From Rotaria macrura (lineage: Eukaryota > Rotifera > Eurotatoria > Philodinida > Philodinidae): 64,000 nt of DNA. The notes under the pieces were generated by a model. It had not been told where the DNA came from. It searched no databases and worked only from the letters and a program-made list of their open reading frames with translations. This document shows positions 1 through 12,820 of this stretch, piece after piece (positions within the stretch are counted from its first letter, which is position 1; each line of letters starts with the position of its first letter). The translations under genes and the position numbers were made by a program. The stretch is taken from NCBI GenBank assembly GCA_900239685.1, contig OENT01000197.1, positions 64,224 through 128,223 of the forward strand, in the 5' to 3' direction.

Positions 1-562
1 AGCTATATAATGATATTTTATTGATGAACAATATTAACTTATGTCGATGAATATTTATTAAAATCAATCGATTAAGCGTGTATTTAATATTGTGTCCGAA
101 TGAATTTCAATTTTTAACTTCTGAGACAACCACCGAAATCCTTAAAACTTCTTATATTTGTCACACTTATGCTTGGCTTTGTCGATAAAATTTTACGTAT
201 TTTGTTTCTGAAAAAAACAAATTCATCTCTGCTTTTATTAAATAATCTGGCAGTTTCAAATGATTTGCGCATTGCTTAATCGAGGAAGACGTTGTAATCT
301 TTAAATAAGTCTTTAATATAATTGAAGTAGCATTCTGCCACTACGATTGTTTTTCTCAAGAAATTAAAACAAAAGAAAGAACCTGCAGACAACTCGTACT
401 TGAATAGTTTCCAAAAAAACAATTCGATTTTCATCATGAACGGCATGTCTCTTCTAATCTTGTTAGATACGAAGATCTGGTTCAATAATCATTGAACATG
501 AAACTAGTTTCATTGATCACGTTCATATAGATATAGATATGTATCTGGTTATTCAATCTTAG
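1..562. other. Left flank upstream of the NDFIP-like exons
   Basis: AT-rich sequence in which I find no convincing exon. The NDFIP-like gene to the right lacks its start codon, so its first exon lies here unrecognised or beyond the left edge. A 69-codon minus-strand frame at 276-485 has no family resemblance and looks like chance. Confidence 0.4.
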
Positions 563-1354
563 ATGGACCACCGCCTGCCTATGAAGTAACTTCATCATCA
601 AATAATCCTGAAAATGTGAATGTGGCTGCAGCAAGTCCAATTATGGAAGCCCCGCCACCGTATTGTCTTGTTGATCCAACTAAAGTCCGTAATATGGATC
701 ATATACCACACCATCCTCATATAACACCAGTGGAGATTATCGATCTTAATATCAGCAATAATAATCATACTAGGAATGAACAAGTACGAAAAATCGAATT
801 CTTCCTATTGAAAATTATTTATAGTTCTTTGTTATTTTTTCCTGATTCATAGACAGCTCGTCATAATAATCATCCAACCGTAACTGCTTGGTTTGTCTCT
901 GGTTCAAATATGGATATTGGTACTGATTGTACATTTCTTATGGCGTTGTAAGTAAATGAATTATTCTTTGTTTGATTTCTTAATTTGAATGAAATTTAAT
1001 TCGAATAGTATAATTGCATTCTTTTTCAATTGGCTTGGTTTTCTCGCCGTTGTTTGTCTTATACCGACGATTGCTGCGCGTTTTGGTGCCATGTCAGGTT
1101 TTGGCTTAAGCGTAGCTAAATGGATAACAGTAATGCGTTATCATGAATTTAATAATACATCATTTATGCATGATAACATATCATCAACATTACCACATCG
1201 AACATCAGTTTATGATCCAGCACAAAATTTTCTTTTTGCTATTGTTTTATTTGCGGGATTTTTTCTTTTTATTCGTGGATTATTATCATATATAGCGATC
1301 AAAAATCGTGCTAATCAACGAGGACAAACAGCTGATGTTTTTACATGGTATTAA
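563..1354 (+). CDS. NDFIP1: NEDD4 family-interacting protein (NDFIP1/2-like), 5' end missing
   Basis: Three exons join in frame: 563-783, 853-947 and 1009-1354 (TAA). The introns are 69 and 61 bp with clean GT-AG ends. The N-terminal part carries two PY motifs, PPAY near the first exon's start and PPPY about 25 residues later, which in this family bind WW domains of Nedd4-type E3 ligases. The C-terminal half holds the family core: the first membrane segment running into FFFNWLGF, then ARFGAMSGFGLSVAKW (human AGRYGAISGFGLSLIKW), and a second hydrophobic stretch with FLFIRGLLSY. It ends in aromatic FTWY, much like the human end. NDFIPs are Golgi/endosomal adaptors that recruit and activate HECT ligases. 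A human-like first exon and initiator ATG are not seen, so the gene is partial on the left. A candidate polyadenylation signal AATAAA lies at 1566-1571. Family assignment is strong; NDFIP1 versus NDFIP2 cannot be decided. Confidence 0.88.
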
Positions 1355-2246
1355 TATCTAATTTTGCGATCTGCAAATTTACATTTTGCTTGGAAACGAA
1401 AAGAAAAACAAAATCAAGTACAGATTCGTGTAAAACGGAAGAAAACAAAAACTATTCATATATATATATATTATTTATTTTCTGCGTAATATATTTTTCC
1501 CTTGGCTTTTTTTTCTGTCAAAATGTAATATGTTCTTGTCAATCGAATATACGTTCTGTTTTCGAAATAAATTATTAGATCTATATGAAGTGAATATAAC
1601 CTTGTCTAGTACTAAAGTGTTCAAAGAAAAACAACGCATGGCAATAAGAATAACATTCTTGGCAAATATATGGACTCGCTGAGGACGTTCTTTTCATGAT
1701 AAAAAATAATTGCATAAAATTGTAAACATATCTTAATATTGATCGTTATGATTGGTATGTTAGCGATTGATTTCAATCTATTTAGTAGATAAACTTGACA
1801 CAATGTGAATTTCATTCTGTTGAGAAATGTAAGAAATCGAAGTACATCAGTTGATTCATTTTTTACTTCTATTTTCTCTTGCTTTGCAACATTATTACGT
1901 TTTTTTTCTCTTTTATCGATACATAAATACAATCATCCAACATGATTAGATCCTTGTTCATTGAGGAACACTCACATAAACACATAAAAGAGTTATTTAC
2001 AGGAAAAGACACATAGAAAAACTCGTAACCAACAGAATAACATCCGACGAGTCTATATACACACCGATAGTGAAGACTAAAGAAAAACCACTTTTCATCA
2101 ACAAAAGACAATACAACAAGAAGATATCGGAGATGAAGTATTTTTGTTTTTGCATAACTAGCAAGATTTCCATAGAATGAGGGAAATGAAACTTTTTAAA
2201 GAACACACCGGACTTGAAAGATGAAAAAGAAAACTGGATTTAGATC
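1355..2246. other. Intergenic region between convergent genes
   Basis: Holds the 3' untranslated regions of two convergent genes, including AATAAA at 1566-1571 on the plus strand. The minus-strand open frames at 1621-2206 show no domain and have low-complexity composition, so I see no further gene. Confidence 0.5.
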
Positions 2247-3526
2247 TTAATTATCGACTGAACATGACGATGCTCGTTGAAGATGTTCACGTGCATGGCG
2301 ATGTGATTCTGAGCATGAACATCCGATCATCATTTCACGATTCAATAACGTGTCAGCTGTAGCTTGGTCACCATTAGCAACTAGAATATAGTATTTATTT
2401 TGTTCAAATTTCAATACATTAGTAATTATATTTGACAACTTACTGGCTGTATGAACCGCTGATTGTCCAAGCCAGCCATGTTGATGGATATCCGAACCAG
2501 CTTTAAGTAAATAGTCAATAATTTCAGCATGAGTTCCACGAACAGCTGTAAAAATGTAAATAATCGCGATAAGAATAAATATATATATCTATATAACACC
2601 TTAGGAATCGATTTTTCCTTCTACGTACCAAGAATAAGTGGAATATCACCATCTTCATTTTTACAATTAACACTAGCTCCATATTTGACAAGGGCTTGTA
2701 CAACTTCCAAATGTCCACTTTGAGCGGCAGCATGTAAAGCTGTATAACCAAATTGACCTTTTCTTTGAATATCAGCTCCATTTTCGATTAGTACTTGAAC
2801 AACATCAAGTCGTCCAAGCATAGCAGCATTCATTAACGGTGAATAACCATAAGCATCTGATGCATTAATATCGGCACCTAAATAAACGTATGATAATAGA
2901 AGAGAAAAATTCGTTTTTGCTTGCTAGTATTGAACCATACCTTCATGAAGCCAACATATAATACCATCTACAGTGCCACATTCAGCTTCTTCTGGTAATG
3001 AACGCTTCGTTTTTTGCGGACGATTGAATATACTTAAAATAAGATTTGTGGTTGTTCTAATCCAAGATATTGGATAATATATATCCATGGAATTGACTGT
3101 TGCCATTTTAACTAAGAAATTCAATATACTGAAAAAGAAAAAAGAAACAAGATGATTTAATAAAAAAGATTCGATCTTATTTTTTATAAATCTTCGAGAA
3201 GAAACAACAGATCCTAAATGTCGTACAAAAATTCATTTCCCTATGTCATTCTTGTCCATGGCTGACATATGTAGTACACGAAAGTACTCGTTGACAGCAA
3301 TAACAAAAATAATTAATGGTGAAATATTCTGATACATATATCCAAATGGAAATTGCATACAATAATCGTATGGATATATTCTTTTATCTATAAGAATTTT
3401 TACTAGAGTTAAATTAGTACGATGGATATTTTTAATTTGCTTATCTTCCAATATAGATTTATGATAAAGGTCGAAGTACGCATGTGAAAGTCGAACCATG
3501 ACCTTAACGGTAGTTTTGAATTTCAT
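2247..3526 (-). CDS. Ankyrin-repeat protein, five exons
   Basis: Read on the minus strand the exons are 3526-3288, 3128-2941, 2877-2629, 2545-2444 and 2380-2247. They sum to 912 nt, giving 303 residues. Every junction is GT-AG, and introns are 63 to 159 bp. Several ankyrin repeats are visible. The clearest are SPLMNAAMLGRLDVVQVLIE and TALHAAAQSGHLEVVQALVK, each with a GAD/GAS turn, followed by a repeat crossing the third and fourth exons (GTHAEIIDYLLKAGSDI). Joining exons 1 and 2 rebuilds a degenerate repeat (SPLIIFVIAVND then ILNFLVK), which supports that junction although exon 1 alone looks featureless. The C-terminus is Cys/Ser/His-rich. Ankyrin repeats bind other proteins; no catalytic domain or membrane segment is clear. 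I do not recognise a specific orthologue. Confidence 0.72.
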
Positions 3527-6500
3527 TGTTTTTTTCTTTCATTGGCTTTCTATTATTTGAATAGAATTCATTTCATGCAGCGAATAAAGGTAATGTGGGA
3601 TTCGTTAAAACTTCTATTACTAATTGTCCGCTTACCGTTATAAAGAGAAATCTATGTTTAAAGTATTGTAAATTTTCTGTCTAGAGATTCGTTTATCTAT
3701 ATGTGTTGCGAGCGAGATAGTAGACACTAACGTTAGATTTACAATTTTGACTTCGTACTCAATATTTATGCGCCCGACGGAAGGGAGGCGGACAGAAAAA
3801 ACAGTAAGAGAGAAAGAGCGAGAGAAAAAGACGCCTCATACCGATCACGTCGCCGACGTATGGTTTTCTATCGTGTTTTGTTTCTTTCTTTAATGCTCTT
3901 GGTAAAGTACACGAATCGAGGCATAAGCTTGCTGCGTGATCAATTTATTTTCAGGCAGAAGAAAAAAAAATCAAGCAAGTGTTTTGATTCATGCGCAATT
4001 TTGTTTTATTTTTCAAGTGATGTTTGGACGAAAAAAAGACGTTTTACTTAGTGTCCCGTATTGTTACAAGGGGGTGTGAGAAGCTTGCATATGAGACCAA
4101 TCCCCTCGTAATCTTTTATTCTATCATGAAGCCAAGTAATTACTATTTTTTTTTCAGAAAACTGTCAGTGATTCGGTTTAATGGGGAAAAAGTCAATGAC
4201 ACATACATCTAATTGGTAGGAATCGATTGTTGGATTTTTTCCTTTGTGTGCTTATTGTCAAGTTTTTCTTTGTGTTAGTACATCTTGATCTAGAACAAAA
4301 CTTTGTTTTTCGATCTTTTGCATAACGCGTGATCAAAATAGAAAATATCTGATCATCAGGAACACAAAGTGATCTTTGTAGTTTACATATTTTTCTTTGG
4401 TTAGTTTTGCATATTTTCTCTCATCTAGATTTTCTCGAGTACATTCCATAACTAAATGACCTTAATCAAATCGATGTTTATTGTTTGATAGGGAAAGACA
4501 ATATTTATTCTATCTAAACGACTTAAGGCAACAAGCTATATAATCTTAGCGAAATGGCAAAGGTTGAGGTATTCCATGACTTTCTCATTCATGTGAATAC
4601 TGATACGTCTTGAAATACAAAAACAATGAAATATGATCAATCAGTTGAGTAGCTGTTAAACAACAGAATAAATGATTGGCAGTTCGTCTATGCCTAAAAT
4701 TAATAAAATCTGTTGTTTTTTTTCTCGATAAAATAAACTAACAAAAAATTTTAGGATAGATCTCATTATATGTGTATTGAAAAAATATGTTGTATGACAC
4801 AAAAAGATATCTATATCACGAGATCATGATTGCCATCTTCTATCAATAATGGATTCTTTCAAGAATATACGAGTAAACGAATAAAATAAAATAAACGAAC
4901 ATTTGTTTTACTTAACGTTAGGTTTCAAAATGTCGCTACCAAGAAAACGTCAGGTGATTGATGCATAAAGCAAAAAGTAAAACTAACATACAAAATGAAT
5001 TTTACGTTCCTTTTATTACGAGCTATTTCTTATATCTGTTGTTTGTTGCCGTTGATATATTAGTGAATAATTCAAATGTACCCGTTGGTTATTGTTTTTG
5101 CATTCGAAATAAACCCAAGTGCCTTTTCTTATCTGCTGATAATGCGCGCATTCAATAGATATGTGTCGTTAACTGTTATATTATTGTTCTTTTTGAAAAA
5201 AAACACTTCTAGTTCGATTTTATGAAACGTTCTATAAAAGAAAAAAGACGTTATAAACAAGCGTAAAAATTGCCTGTAGAACTTTGACCCTCGTTCTTTT
5301 TTTGGCTACCTATTTTGTGAATAAAAGAAACTTTGTTTCGAGTATCAAAACAATGTCTTATAATAGGATCACAAAAGTTATTATTGATTCAATATCGTAC
5401 GATTTTTGTGAGGTATTTAACGATTTCAAAACATAAATATTCGTATTATAAGAACATTTTACCTGGAAAATATCACATAACAATCATCGAGCAATAAACA
5501 TTTTTAATAAAATAGAAAATCTCAAGTGTCAATTTATTATTCGTATGCAATATTCTGAAGAAATGAATGAAAATTCTTGATCTAAATAAAAGAATCTTTA
5601 TTAAAATAAAATTCATGACATCCCCAATATTTCATTAGTTATTCTTGTAGGCATTGATTCAATGTCGTCGTTTTCTTTTGCTAATACACTTCTACAAAAT
5701 TAACTCCATTGAATACGNCGACATTAGCTTTTCATTTACGCATATATTTTGTCATGGGTGATTTCTCGATAGGTAATTATTAGTGAGTCGACTATGAGAC
5801 AGCTTGACTAATTTGTTCTTATCTTTCGACTGAAAGAATAGATCTTACTGATGTCTATAAAATTAAAAAGTACCAATAATTGTCCTCTGTTTGAAGACAT
5901 CATACCAGATATGTTGAGAACTAGTCCAAATGAAATTTTTACAATGTACTACAACATAATATGCTTTTCGTTAGTTATAAAGAAATCGGTCGAAATTTAA
6001 TGCGTCATGCATGACATCATATACTCTGTATCACATGTCATAGTATTATATTTAAGATAGTATTAATTGTAAAATACCAAACATCCAAGCAATCTATTTT
6101 AGCATGTCTGTTTATGATAAACCATTCTTTGCTATTTGAATCAACAGAAGTTCTTTATCTGAGTGCTGTCCTTGTATTTGGGTTCTTTGTATTAACACTA
6201 ATAAATCTGTTTTCTATTATGTATCAAACAACAACAGAAGCTACTGTTAAGTTCTTATTCTTATGTCAAGTCAACCAATTCAACTGAATGTACATCCATC
6301 AGTAGTTGAGATTCTTTTTCTTACATTATCTTCCAATTAAAACATATTATTCTTAAAAACACATTTTTTTCTAGTCGCAAAATTTCAAAAGAATTGTCTA
6401 TACATGGCATATCCTAATGAGCAACAATGTGTAATAATCACTTGGTTTTTTCTCTGTAGATAAAAACAGAAATTCTCTTACCCTCAAGTATAGATCGAGA

Positions 6501-7317
6501 AGAGTAATAAGATAAAAATAGTACAATCGACATTCAAGATTATTATCGTTTTGCTACAGTTTCATTTCTGATTCTTTTTTCAATCTATGAATTCGTTTTA
6601 TGCTTCTTTTTTTTGTGACATTTCACAGATGACGTTAGACTACAACACATTCCTTTGATAGAAATAATCTCATCCTTTCATCGTCAATAAGAGTTTCTCT
6701 AGTCATCATAATTGATCCCTTTTTAACTAAATATAGAATCGAAAATAATTTTCAAGAGTTCTCATAAATATTGACTCAACCAATCACTATTGAACGAAGA
6801 TGACTCATACATATATATCATCCTATCATAACCAACCAACCAATTTACTTGCTTGACGGCTTACTATTGAACCAGTTTGATTATTAATTCGCGTTAGATT
6901 TCCGTTCAGATTGTAGATAAATACATCCCTCTCGTATCTAAGCATTAAATAAAGATTGAAATACACCTGACTGCACACAAGACAAATACCGAGATTCGTA
7001 TTTCTTTCAGATTTTTTGTTGCTTGAATTAAGTTTTGCGTGATGTCAGAAAGACATCAAGCAAGATAGCGAGAAAAGCATTGAGACGGATTAGTATTAAG
7101 ATTTGAGTATCTGTGGCAATTCAAATCATAAATTATTCAAAACATCTGCAGCTATTAAATTTTCCTTTCTGAGAAAGCCGATTCGATGGGTTCATTTTCT
7201 AATTGTAGAATGATAAAATTTCATGAATTCATTTCTAATTAACTTTTCATCATTTACTTGTGTCAAACAATAGTTTGAGTTTAATTCATTTTAACAATTC
7301 TTTTCTCACACGAACAG
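3527..7317. other. Long gene-poor stretch
   Basis: About 3.8 kb with no exon I can support. Around 3760-3860 there is a locally GC-richer, purine-rich block between the minus-strand ankyrin gene and the plus-strand TRAPPC12 exon. This is where a promoter or 5' untranslated region would be expected. A single undetermined base lies near 5718. The 60-66 codon frames at 3860-5158 lack domains. Upstream coding exons of TRAPPC12 may be hidden here, because its N-terminal half is not accounted for. Confidence 0.4.
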
Positions 7318-8500
7318 TAGTCCTAATCAATCAAAATCAATTCTAGATAAATCTTGGATGTCTTCACAAAGTATTTGGTTTGCATATGATCCACATTGGG
7401 CAACATCGATTCGTGCACGTTTGAGTGATACGGACATTTCTGATTTATGGTTAATCGAAAATGTTGCAGCAACTTTCACACCTCATATCATTCTTGATAA
7501 ATATTTAGGCAATCCAATGCAAAGTATGACAACAAAAAAATCAACTGAAAATGATAATAGCTACGATCCATTGAATGGTGAACATCAAACAATGGAATCG
7601 TTCAATAAATTTCTTCAACAACAATGTTGGCGTAGTGCCGTTGATTGGACAACAACTTATCTTTTAAAAAACCCGAACGATTATCATATATGGTTTATAC
7701 GTTTTGCTTGTTTAATTAAATTACGTTTATTTCAAACAATTGAAAGTGAATTCGAAACATTTGGAAATCTAAATATATATACGAAGTTACCGTTTAGTTT
7801 ACGCTTACTTCATGCTGAATTACCTATATACATGGATTCAAATCATTTTCATGATGGTCTAGATCGATTATTTAGATTATTGATGATAACAAACACAATA
7901 TTAAGTATTCTACCCAAAGATCAAACGCAACTATGGCATAGAAGACGTTTACGTATTTTGTATTCCATAGCTAATTGTTATATATTAATGAAACGTATCG
8001 ATTCAATAATATCCGTCATTGAAAATCAAATAATTAAAAATGAAAATATCGAACAACAAATTGAACTTTATTTATTAATCGTACGAATATTGCTTCAGAC
8101 AGGTGATGATGCCAATGCTCAACGTGCATTTGAACGTGCTTTAAATTTATTGTCGTCAAAAGAAAATTTGCCAAAAGAATTTTTATTAACAGAAGAACTG
8201 TTTTCTCTATTCCGTAATGAATATTCAGTAAATAAATTGATAACATCGTTTAACAATCCTATTGAGATGAATAATCATTGTGTGGGTTTATTGTACACGG
8301 CAAAAATGAAAGAATCATTAGATCTATATGAAAAATTAATTCGAGATAAAAGTGAAAACATTCATGAAGCAGTGATTTATAATATATGTACTATTTATGA
8401 ACTTGAATCATTTCGTTTTGCGCAAAAAAAACATGATTTAATTGATTATATTAGTGACTATATTGGAGATGGATTTAGTTTAACAGCGTTAAAATTATAA
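7318..8500 (+). CDS. TRAPPC12: TRAPP complex subunit 12 (TRAPPC12/TTC15), C-terminal exon
   Basis: One large exon ending in TAA codes for about 394 residues. The frame is open back to 7295. A polypyrimidine-like tract ending in AG at 7316-7317 makes an acceptor there likely, so the first ATG at 7358 need not be the true start. The protein is helical and TPR-like and follows the C-terminal half of human TRAPPC12. Shared signatures are LPFSLRLLHAELP (human VPFSMRILHAELP), a stretch with QLWHRRRLRILYSIANC, a TPR with TGDDANAQRAFERAL, and the end IYELESFRFAQKK. TRAPPC12 is a subunit of TRAPPIII, which acts in ER-to-Golgi transport and autophagy. The human protein is 735 residues, so the disordered N-terminal half is missing here or encoded by unrecognised upstream exons. 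AATAAA lies at 8550-8555, 50 nt after the stop. Confidence 0.85.
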
Positions 8501-10222
8501 ATGTGAAAAAAAAACTTTTACTTTCCGTGTTTTTTTATGCTTAATTTAAAATAAATAATAATATAATAATAAAACAAAATAGATATTTTTCGTTTATTTT
8601 TAAATATTTCTGAAGTTTCAGAAATCGTCATCAATAGACACTAGTCGAACTGAAGAAAAAGAATTAATCCAAACAGATTATACTGAACCGGATTTACTCA
8701 CATTTCGGCAACTGATTGATCTATTGGACAACTAACTCTTATACTATTTTAGTAGGATGATGTTAGTTTCATTTTCTCAAAAATTCAATACAAACATAAG
8801 ACATTCAACCATGGAGAACTATCATCAAAATTTCATGAGATGTGATTTATTTCTACTACAGTTCGATAGAAATACGTCGTAAAATAATAAGCCATGGTGT
8901 CCTATCGTCAATAGTTTATAGGATCTGTCTTATTTTCAGAAATGCCTGGTTCTAATATTAGTTTTATCTGTGATAAATATATCTACTATGCTTCACTCTT
9001 TCTTAACAGTCGAAGACAATCGTAGATCAAACTATCAATTTAGTGAGGAAAAATATACCGCATGAAAACGAGTATTGTTCATATAGATTTACATCTAGAT
9101 CCTTGTTAATCACTAGACAATGATAGATTCAAAATGTTTTTTCACTTGCATTGTAGCATGTGTATTTAATTTTAATTCTAGTTCGACTGTTTGTATACTG
9201 TTGAATATTGATGTAATCATTTCAAACACATCTGAAAATGTATGAATAAATACCAAAATATCGTATACTTAAGTCGAATATAAAAGATGAAAAGTAGACT
9301 ATTTGCAGTTTTACAGTTTTTTTTATTCTATCTTCTATTTTCATTGTATGTAGATTTCGTACTGTCAATGGTAACTGTCGTTCTATAGTTGACATATTTC
9401 GTTTTTAATAAATTGACTAAGATTTCGTAAACTGCGCTCATAAACTATAAGGACATGTATTCCAAAACTTAACATTTGTATAGACCAAACATGGAAAGGA
9501 TTTATTTTTTCATGTAAGTCCTTATATTTTCAAATTGATGTCTTACAATCAACTAAAATTCTTAATTTCAGATATTTTAATCATCCAATTAGAATTAATA
9601 TTTAAGGCAAAGAAACTTTGTCAATTCAATTCATTTGTTATGGATTAATTCAAAATGTTTTCAAGAAACACATGTGAGGAGTTTAAAAACTGAATGACTA
9701 TTGTACATTCAATGAAAATAAAAATAAATGTTTGTTTAAGTAAAATTCAAATATCGTACGAAGAACCTTATTTTCTTATACTGAGATTGAACGTACTATT
9801 AAGTTATATACATAAGACAATGTTTATTTTTGTATCAAAAAAAAACAGAGTAGTATTGAAATTCGATGAGTGAAAACCTCTTTAAATTATCACCGAAGAT
9901 GGTAAATGTTGTTAACAAAGGATCAAAGATAGAATACCACTAATAACTCATTAGAAGATGTGAATCGCTTTCTTATTATAGCTCGACAGTGTGAGGTAAA
10001 GAATGATGATGAAATAAGTTCAAAAATAGAAACTTTTCATAAGATCATTGAGTTTAACTTTGGAATCCTATGGAGATTGCACAAAATTGTTTTTTTTTTC
10101 ATTAATGTCTATCGATTTAAACCATAAATTGGTTCACATTGTAAATATAAATACGATTCGACATTTAATAAAAAGACATTAACGTATCGCACATTGTTTT
10201 AGATCAAGTTTAAAAGAAAATT
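8501..10222. other. Intergenic region with one exon-like fragment
   Basis: Contains the TRAPPC12 polyadenylation signal. A 37-codon exon-like frame lies at 8622-8735, preceded by an acceptor-like TTTCAG and rich in Ser, Glu and Asp, ending LIDLLDN before TAA. It has no identifiable partner exon. The rest is AT-rich sequence with no support for a gene. Confidence 0.4.
10201..10202 (+). other. Acceptor-like AG in the COX18 5' untranslated region
   Basis: A pyrimidine-rich ATTGTTTTAG ends 20 nt before the COX18 start codon. It could be the acceptor of a 5' untranslated intron or a spliced-leader addition site. Bdelloid rotifers are known to trans-splice, but transcript data would be needed to tell which. 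Confidence 0.35.
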
Positions 10223-12820
10223 ATGTTAACTTGTCGCCGTTTAATTTTTTCTTATTCACATATTCCATCGAGTCGAACTGCTTCTTTCTTACTAACACGT
10301 TTTAATTCTTCATCATCATCAGTTGACATATCGACTATTCTTCAACAACATTCATTTCATTTGGAAAAAAAATCATCGACGACAATTGCATACGAAACGT
10401 TTGTTCAAACACCATCAGAGTTTGTTGCCAATAGTCTTCTACAAATACATGACAGTTTACATTTACCATGGTGGGCAACAATAGCTTTAGCAACGATTAC
10501 TTTTCGTGTTGTTGTTGGTGCATCAATCACTATAACACAGCAACGTTTTATTGAACGTCTACAAAAAGTTCGATATAGTGTTACCAATGAAATAGAACCA
10601 CGTGTAAAATTATTGAGCCTACAAGCAATGAAAGGAAAAACAGCGACTATAGTCGACGAGAGAAAACATCTTCAACGAGAAGTAAACAGATTGGATTCGA
10701 TGAGAAAACTTCTCTTTTGCTTATAAATTAGGCATGTTTTTTTTATAATAGGCTGCTCAATTGACAAAAAAAGGTTATATTGAACATAATGTTCATCCAG
10801 GCAAACTACTTGTACTAGCATTATTTGGTTCTGTTCCATGGCTTTATTTTACGTTCGGTATTCGTATGATCTGCATGTCACCATTTACACTTCGTAAGTC
10901 ATTTTCAGATCAAGAAAATATTTCCGCTGATAGATAATCATCTAAGCGTCTATATTAGAATCCGTCAGATGTGATACTTTTGCAACCGATAAATTGAATG
11001 TCATCAAATATGAATGAATCTCGTTAGTAATAACAAGAACAATTTTTGAAAGATGATCTAAACGAAGGTTAGAAATGAAATGCAGAACAATTGAATAATA
11101 TCTTGTTGAAGACACAATAAACTCTTGTCTTAATAAATTGATGAGAAAGATGAAGAATGCAATCGATCGCCTTTTTCTGTTCTGGACAAGATTATTTTTA
11201 GAATCATTTTTACACTTGAGATTCATTTCCATGTCTTGAGTTCTTTCAAGCATTCCATTTATGCGTTAAGAAACTAACTTGAGTAATCAACGTATCAGAG
11301 GCTCTATATTGTATCATTTTGTTTTCTTTGCAGCAATGTCATCGATTGATTTGAACATTTTTAAATGTTTAGTAACATCGAATCAGAAAAAAAGTTTTAT
11401 CTATATTGTTTCTTTCTTAGAATAGCATTCCATCAAACTTCATTCTATTTGTCAAAGAAAAATAAATTATGATCATTTTCACAAGGAAATCTTTTAAGTT
11501 ATCTTCACCTTTCGCATATCTTCGAGCAGACAATATCTCATAGTTCAGCATGTTTAAAGAAATTTTATTCCAAAAGTCCCGATTTGCAATTTCTACTTCC
11601 ATCACTCTTGACAAACAGAAACAAAACATTGAAATTGTCGCTTGGAGGCATTACTCTACAATTAAATAGATAGACGATGAATTTATCTCGAATTATATAG
11701 AATTAAGTAATAACTCTATAATTAGCAGCCGCTGTTTGATCATGTTTCGTATTTTAATTGGACATAGATTGCATTAACAGCTTCCTAATCTAAGTGTGCC
11801 AGCCATCGCGTACACTTCTCTGACAATCGTCGGGCTGATCTTTTAGTAATCATATTATAACCAGTGATTCTATTTATAAGATTCTCTAATGGGTCGATTC
11901 CATGCATTGAATAACAATGCATAAACTATATTTAGAAAATACTATGTACAGAATTAACCGAAGAATGTTAAATTTTTTCACTAAAACAAGATAAGAACAC
12001 ATATGACATTGTATTATGATAAAAATTTTATTCTCTAAAAATTTTTACAATATTTTTCAATGAACAAGAATTAATATTACGTTGGCATAGTAAAAAATAT
12101 CTTCCAAAAATAAAACACACGCACTCAAACACTACTAAAAAAGAATAGATATAAATATGACTTATTAGATTCGAATAAAGTATCCATGAAATTTTTCGAG
12201 ATAAATTTGAATACATTTACAGTTTTTCTTTTATTTAAAATTTATTCTTAGTTTATATTCATTTTAGCTACTATGTCACAGGAAGGCGTTTTATGGTTTC
12301 AAAATTTAGCAGAAGCTGATCCATACGGTATTTTACCAATAGGTTTTCTCATATGCAGTCTTACAGGCATAACTGTACGTTAGTGAAATTCTTCTTTTCT
12401 GATTTTCACACGATCAATTTATACTAGTTTAATGGAATACAAAAGCAAGATACAACAAATAACCGACTTATCACAGCTGGTCGAATACAACGTGGTATTA
12501 CTCGAACAGTTGTTATTGGTTTTACATTAATTGCATTCAAATTACCTGCTGTAATATCTTGTTCTTTCTCGTATTCTATCCTACTGAGTCCTATAATTAT
12601 GTTTTTTTGATTCATACATTAGGGTATCATTTTATTTTGGACATTGAATAGTTTATTTCAACTTTCTCAAACAATGATTTTTGAATTACCACGAATACGA
12701 AACATGTTAGGTCTTCAACCGTCTCGATTCGGTTCTCAACCTCTTCGACTTCGATGGACTATATGGAAAAATAAATGGTCATTGTTTCTTCGAACACTTA
12801 AATGGTATTCAAAACTATGA
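10223..12820 (+). CDS. COX18: COX18 mitochondrial inner-membrane insertase (Oxa1/YidC family)
   Basis: Five exons: 10223-10681, 10752-10893, 12268-12374, 12428-12550 and 12623-12820 (TGA). They sum to 1029 nt, or 342 residues, close to human COX18 (333). Junction phases agree throughout. The N-terminus is Arg/Ser-rich with no early acidic residue, as expected of a mitochondrial presequence. The conserved core begins with HLPWWATIALATITFRVVV, the first membrane helix of the family. It continues with a coiled segment (HLQRE joined to AAQLTKKG), a helix ending in the PWLYF region, an ADPYGILP loop, and a final helix pair after RGITRTVVIGFTL. COX18 inserts the C-terminal domain of cytochrome oxidase subunit II into the inner membrane. 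The third intron is 1374 bp and holds nothing I recognise. The open frame of exon 1 runs on past the donor at 10682, but using the donor restores the family sequence. AATAAA is at 12861-12866. Confidence 0.9.

Noticed and set aside
3233..3287. Extension of the first ankyrin-gene exon to the stop at 3233
   Set aside because: Splicing at the donor at 3287 rebuilds an ankyrin repeat with the next exon and keeps the total length a multiple of three. The extension has no such support.
10682..10726. Unspliced end of COX18 exon 1, giving a 167-residue truncated protein
   Set aside because: The donor at 10682 joined to 10752 restores the conserved family sequence in frame.
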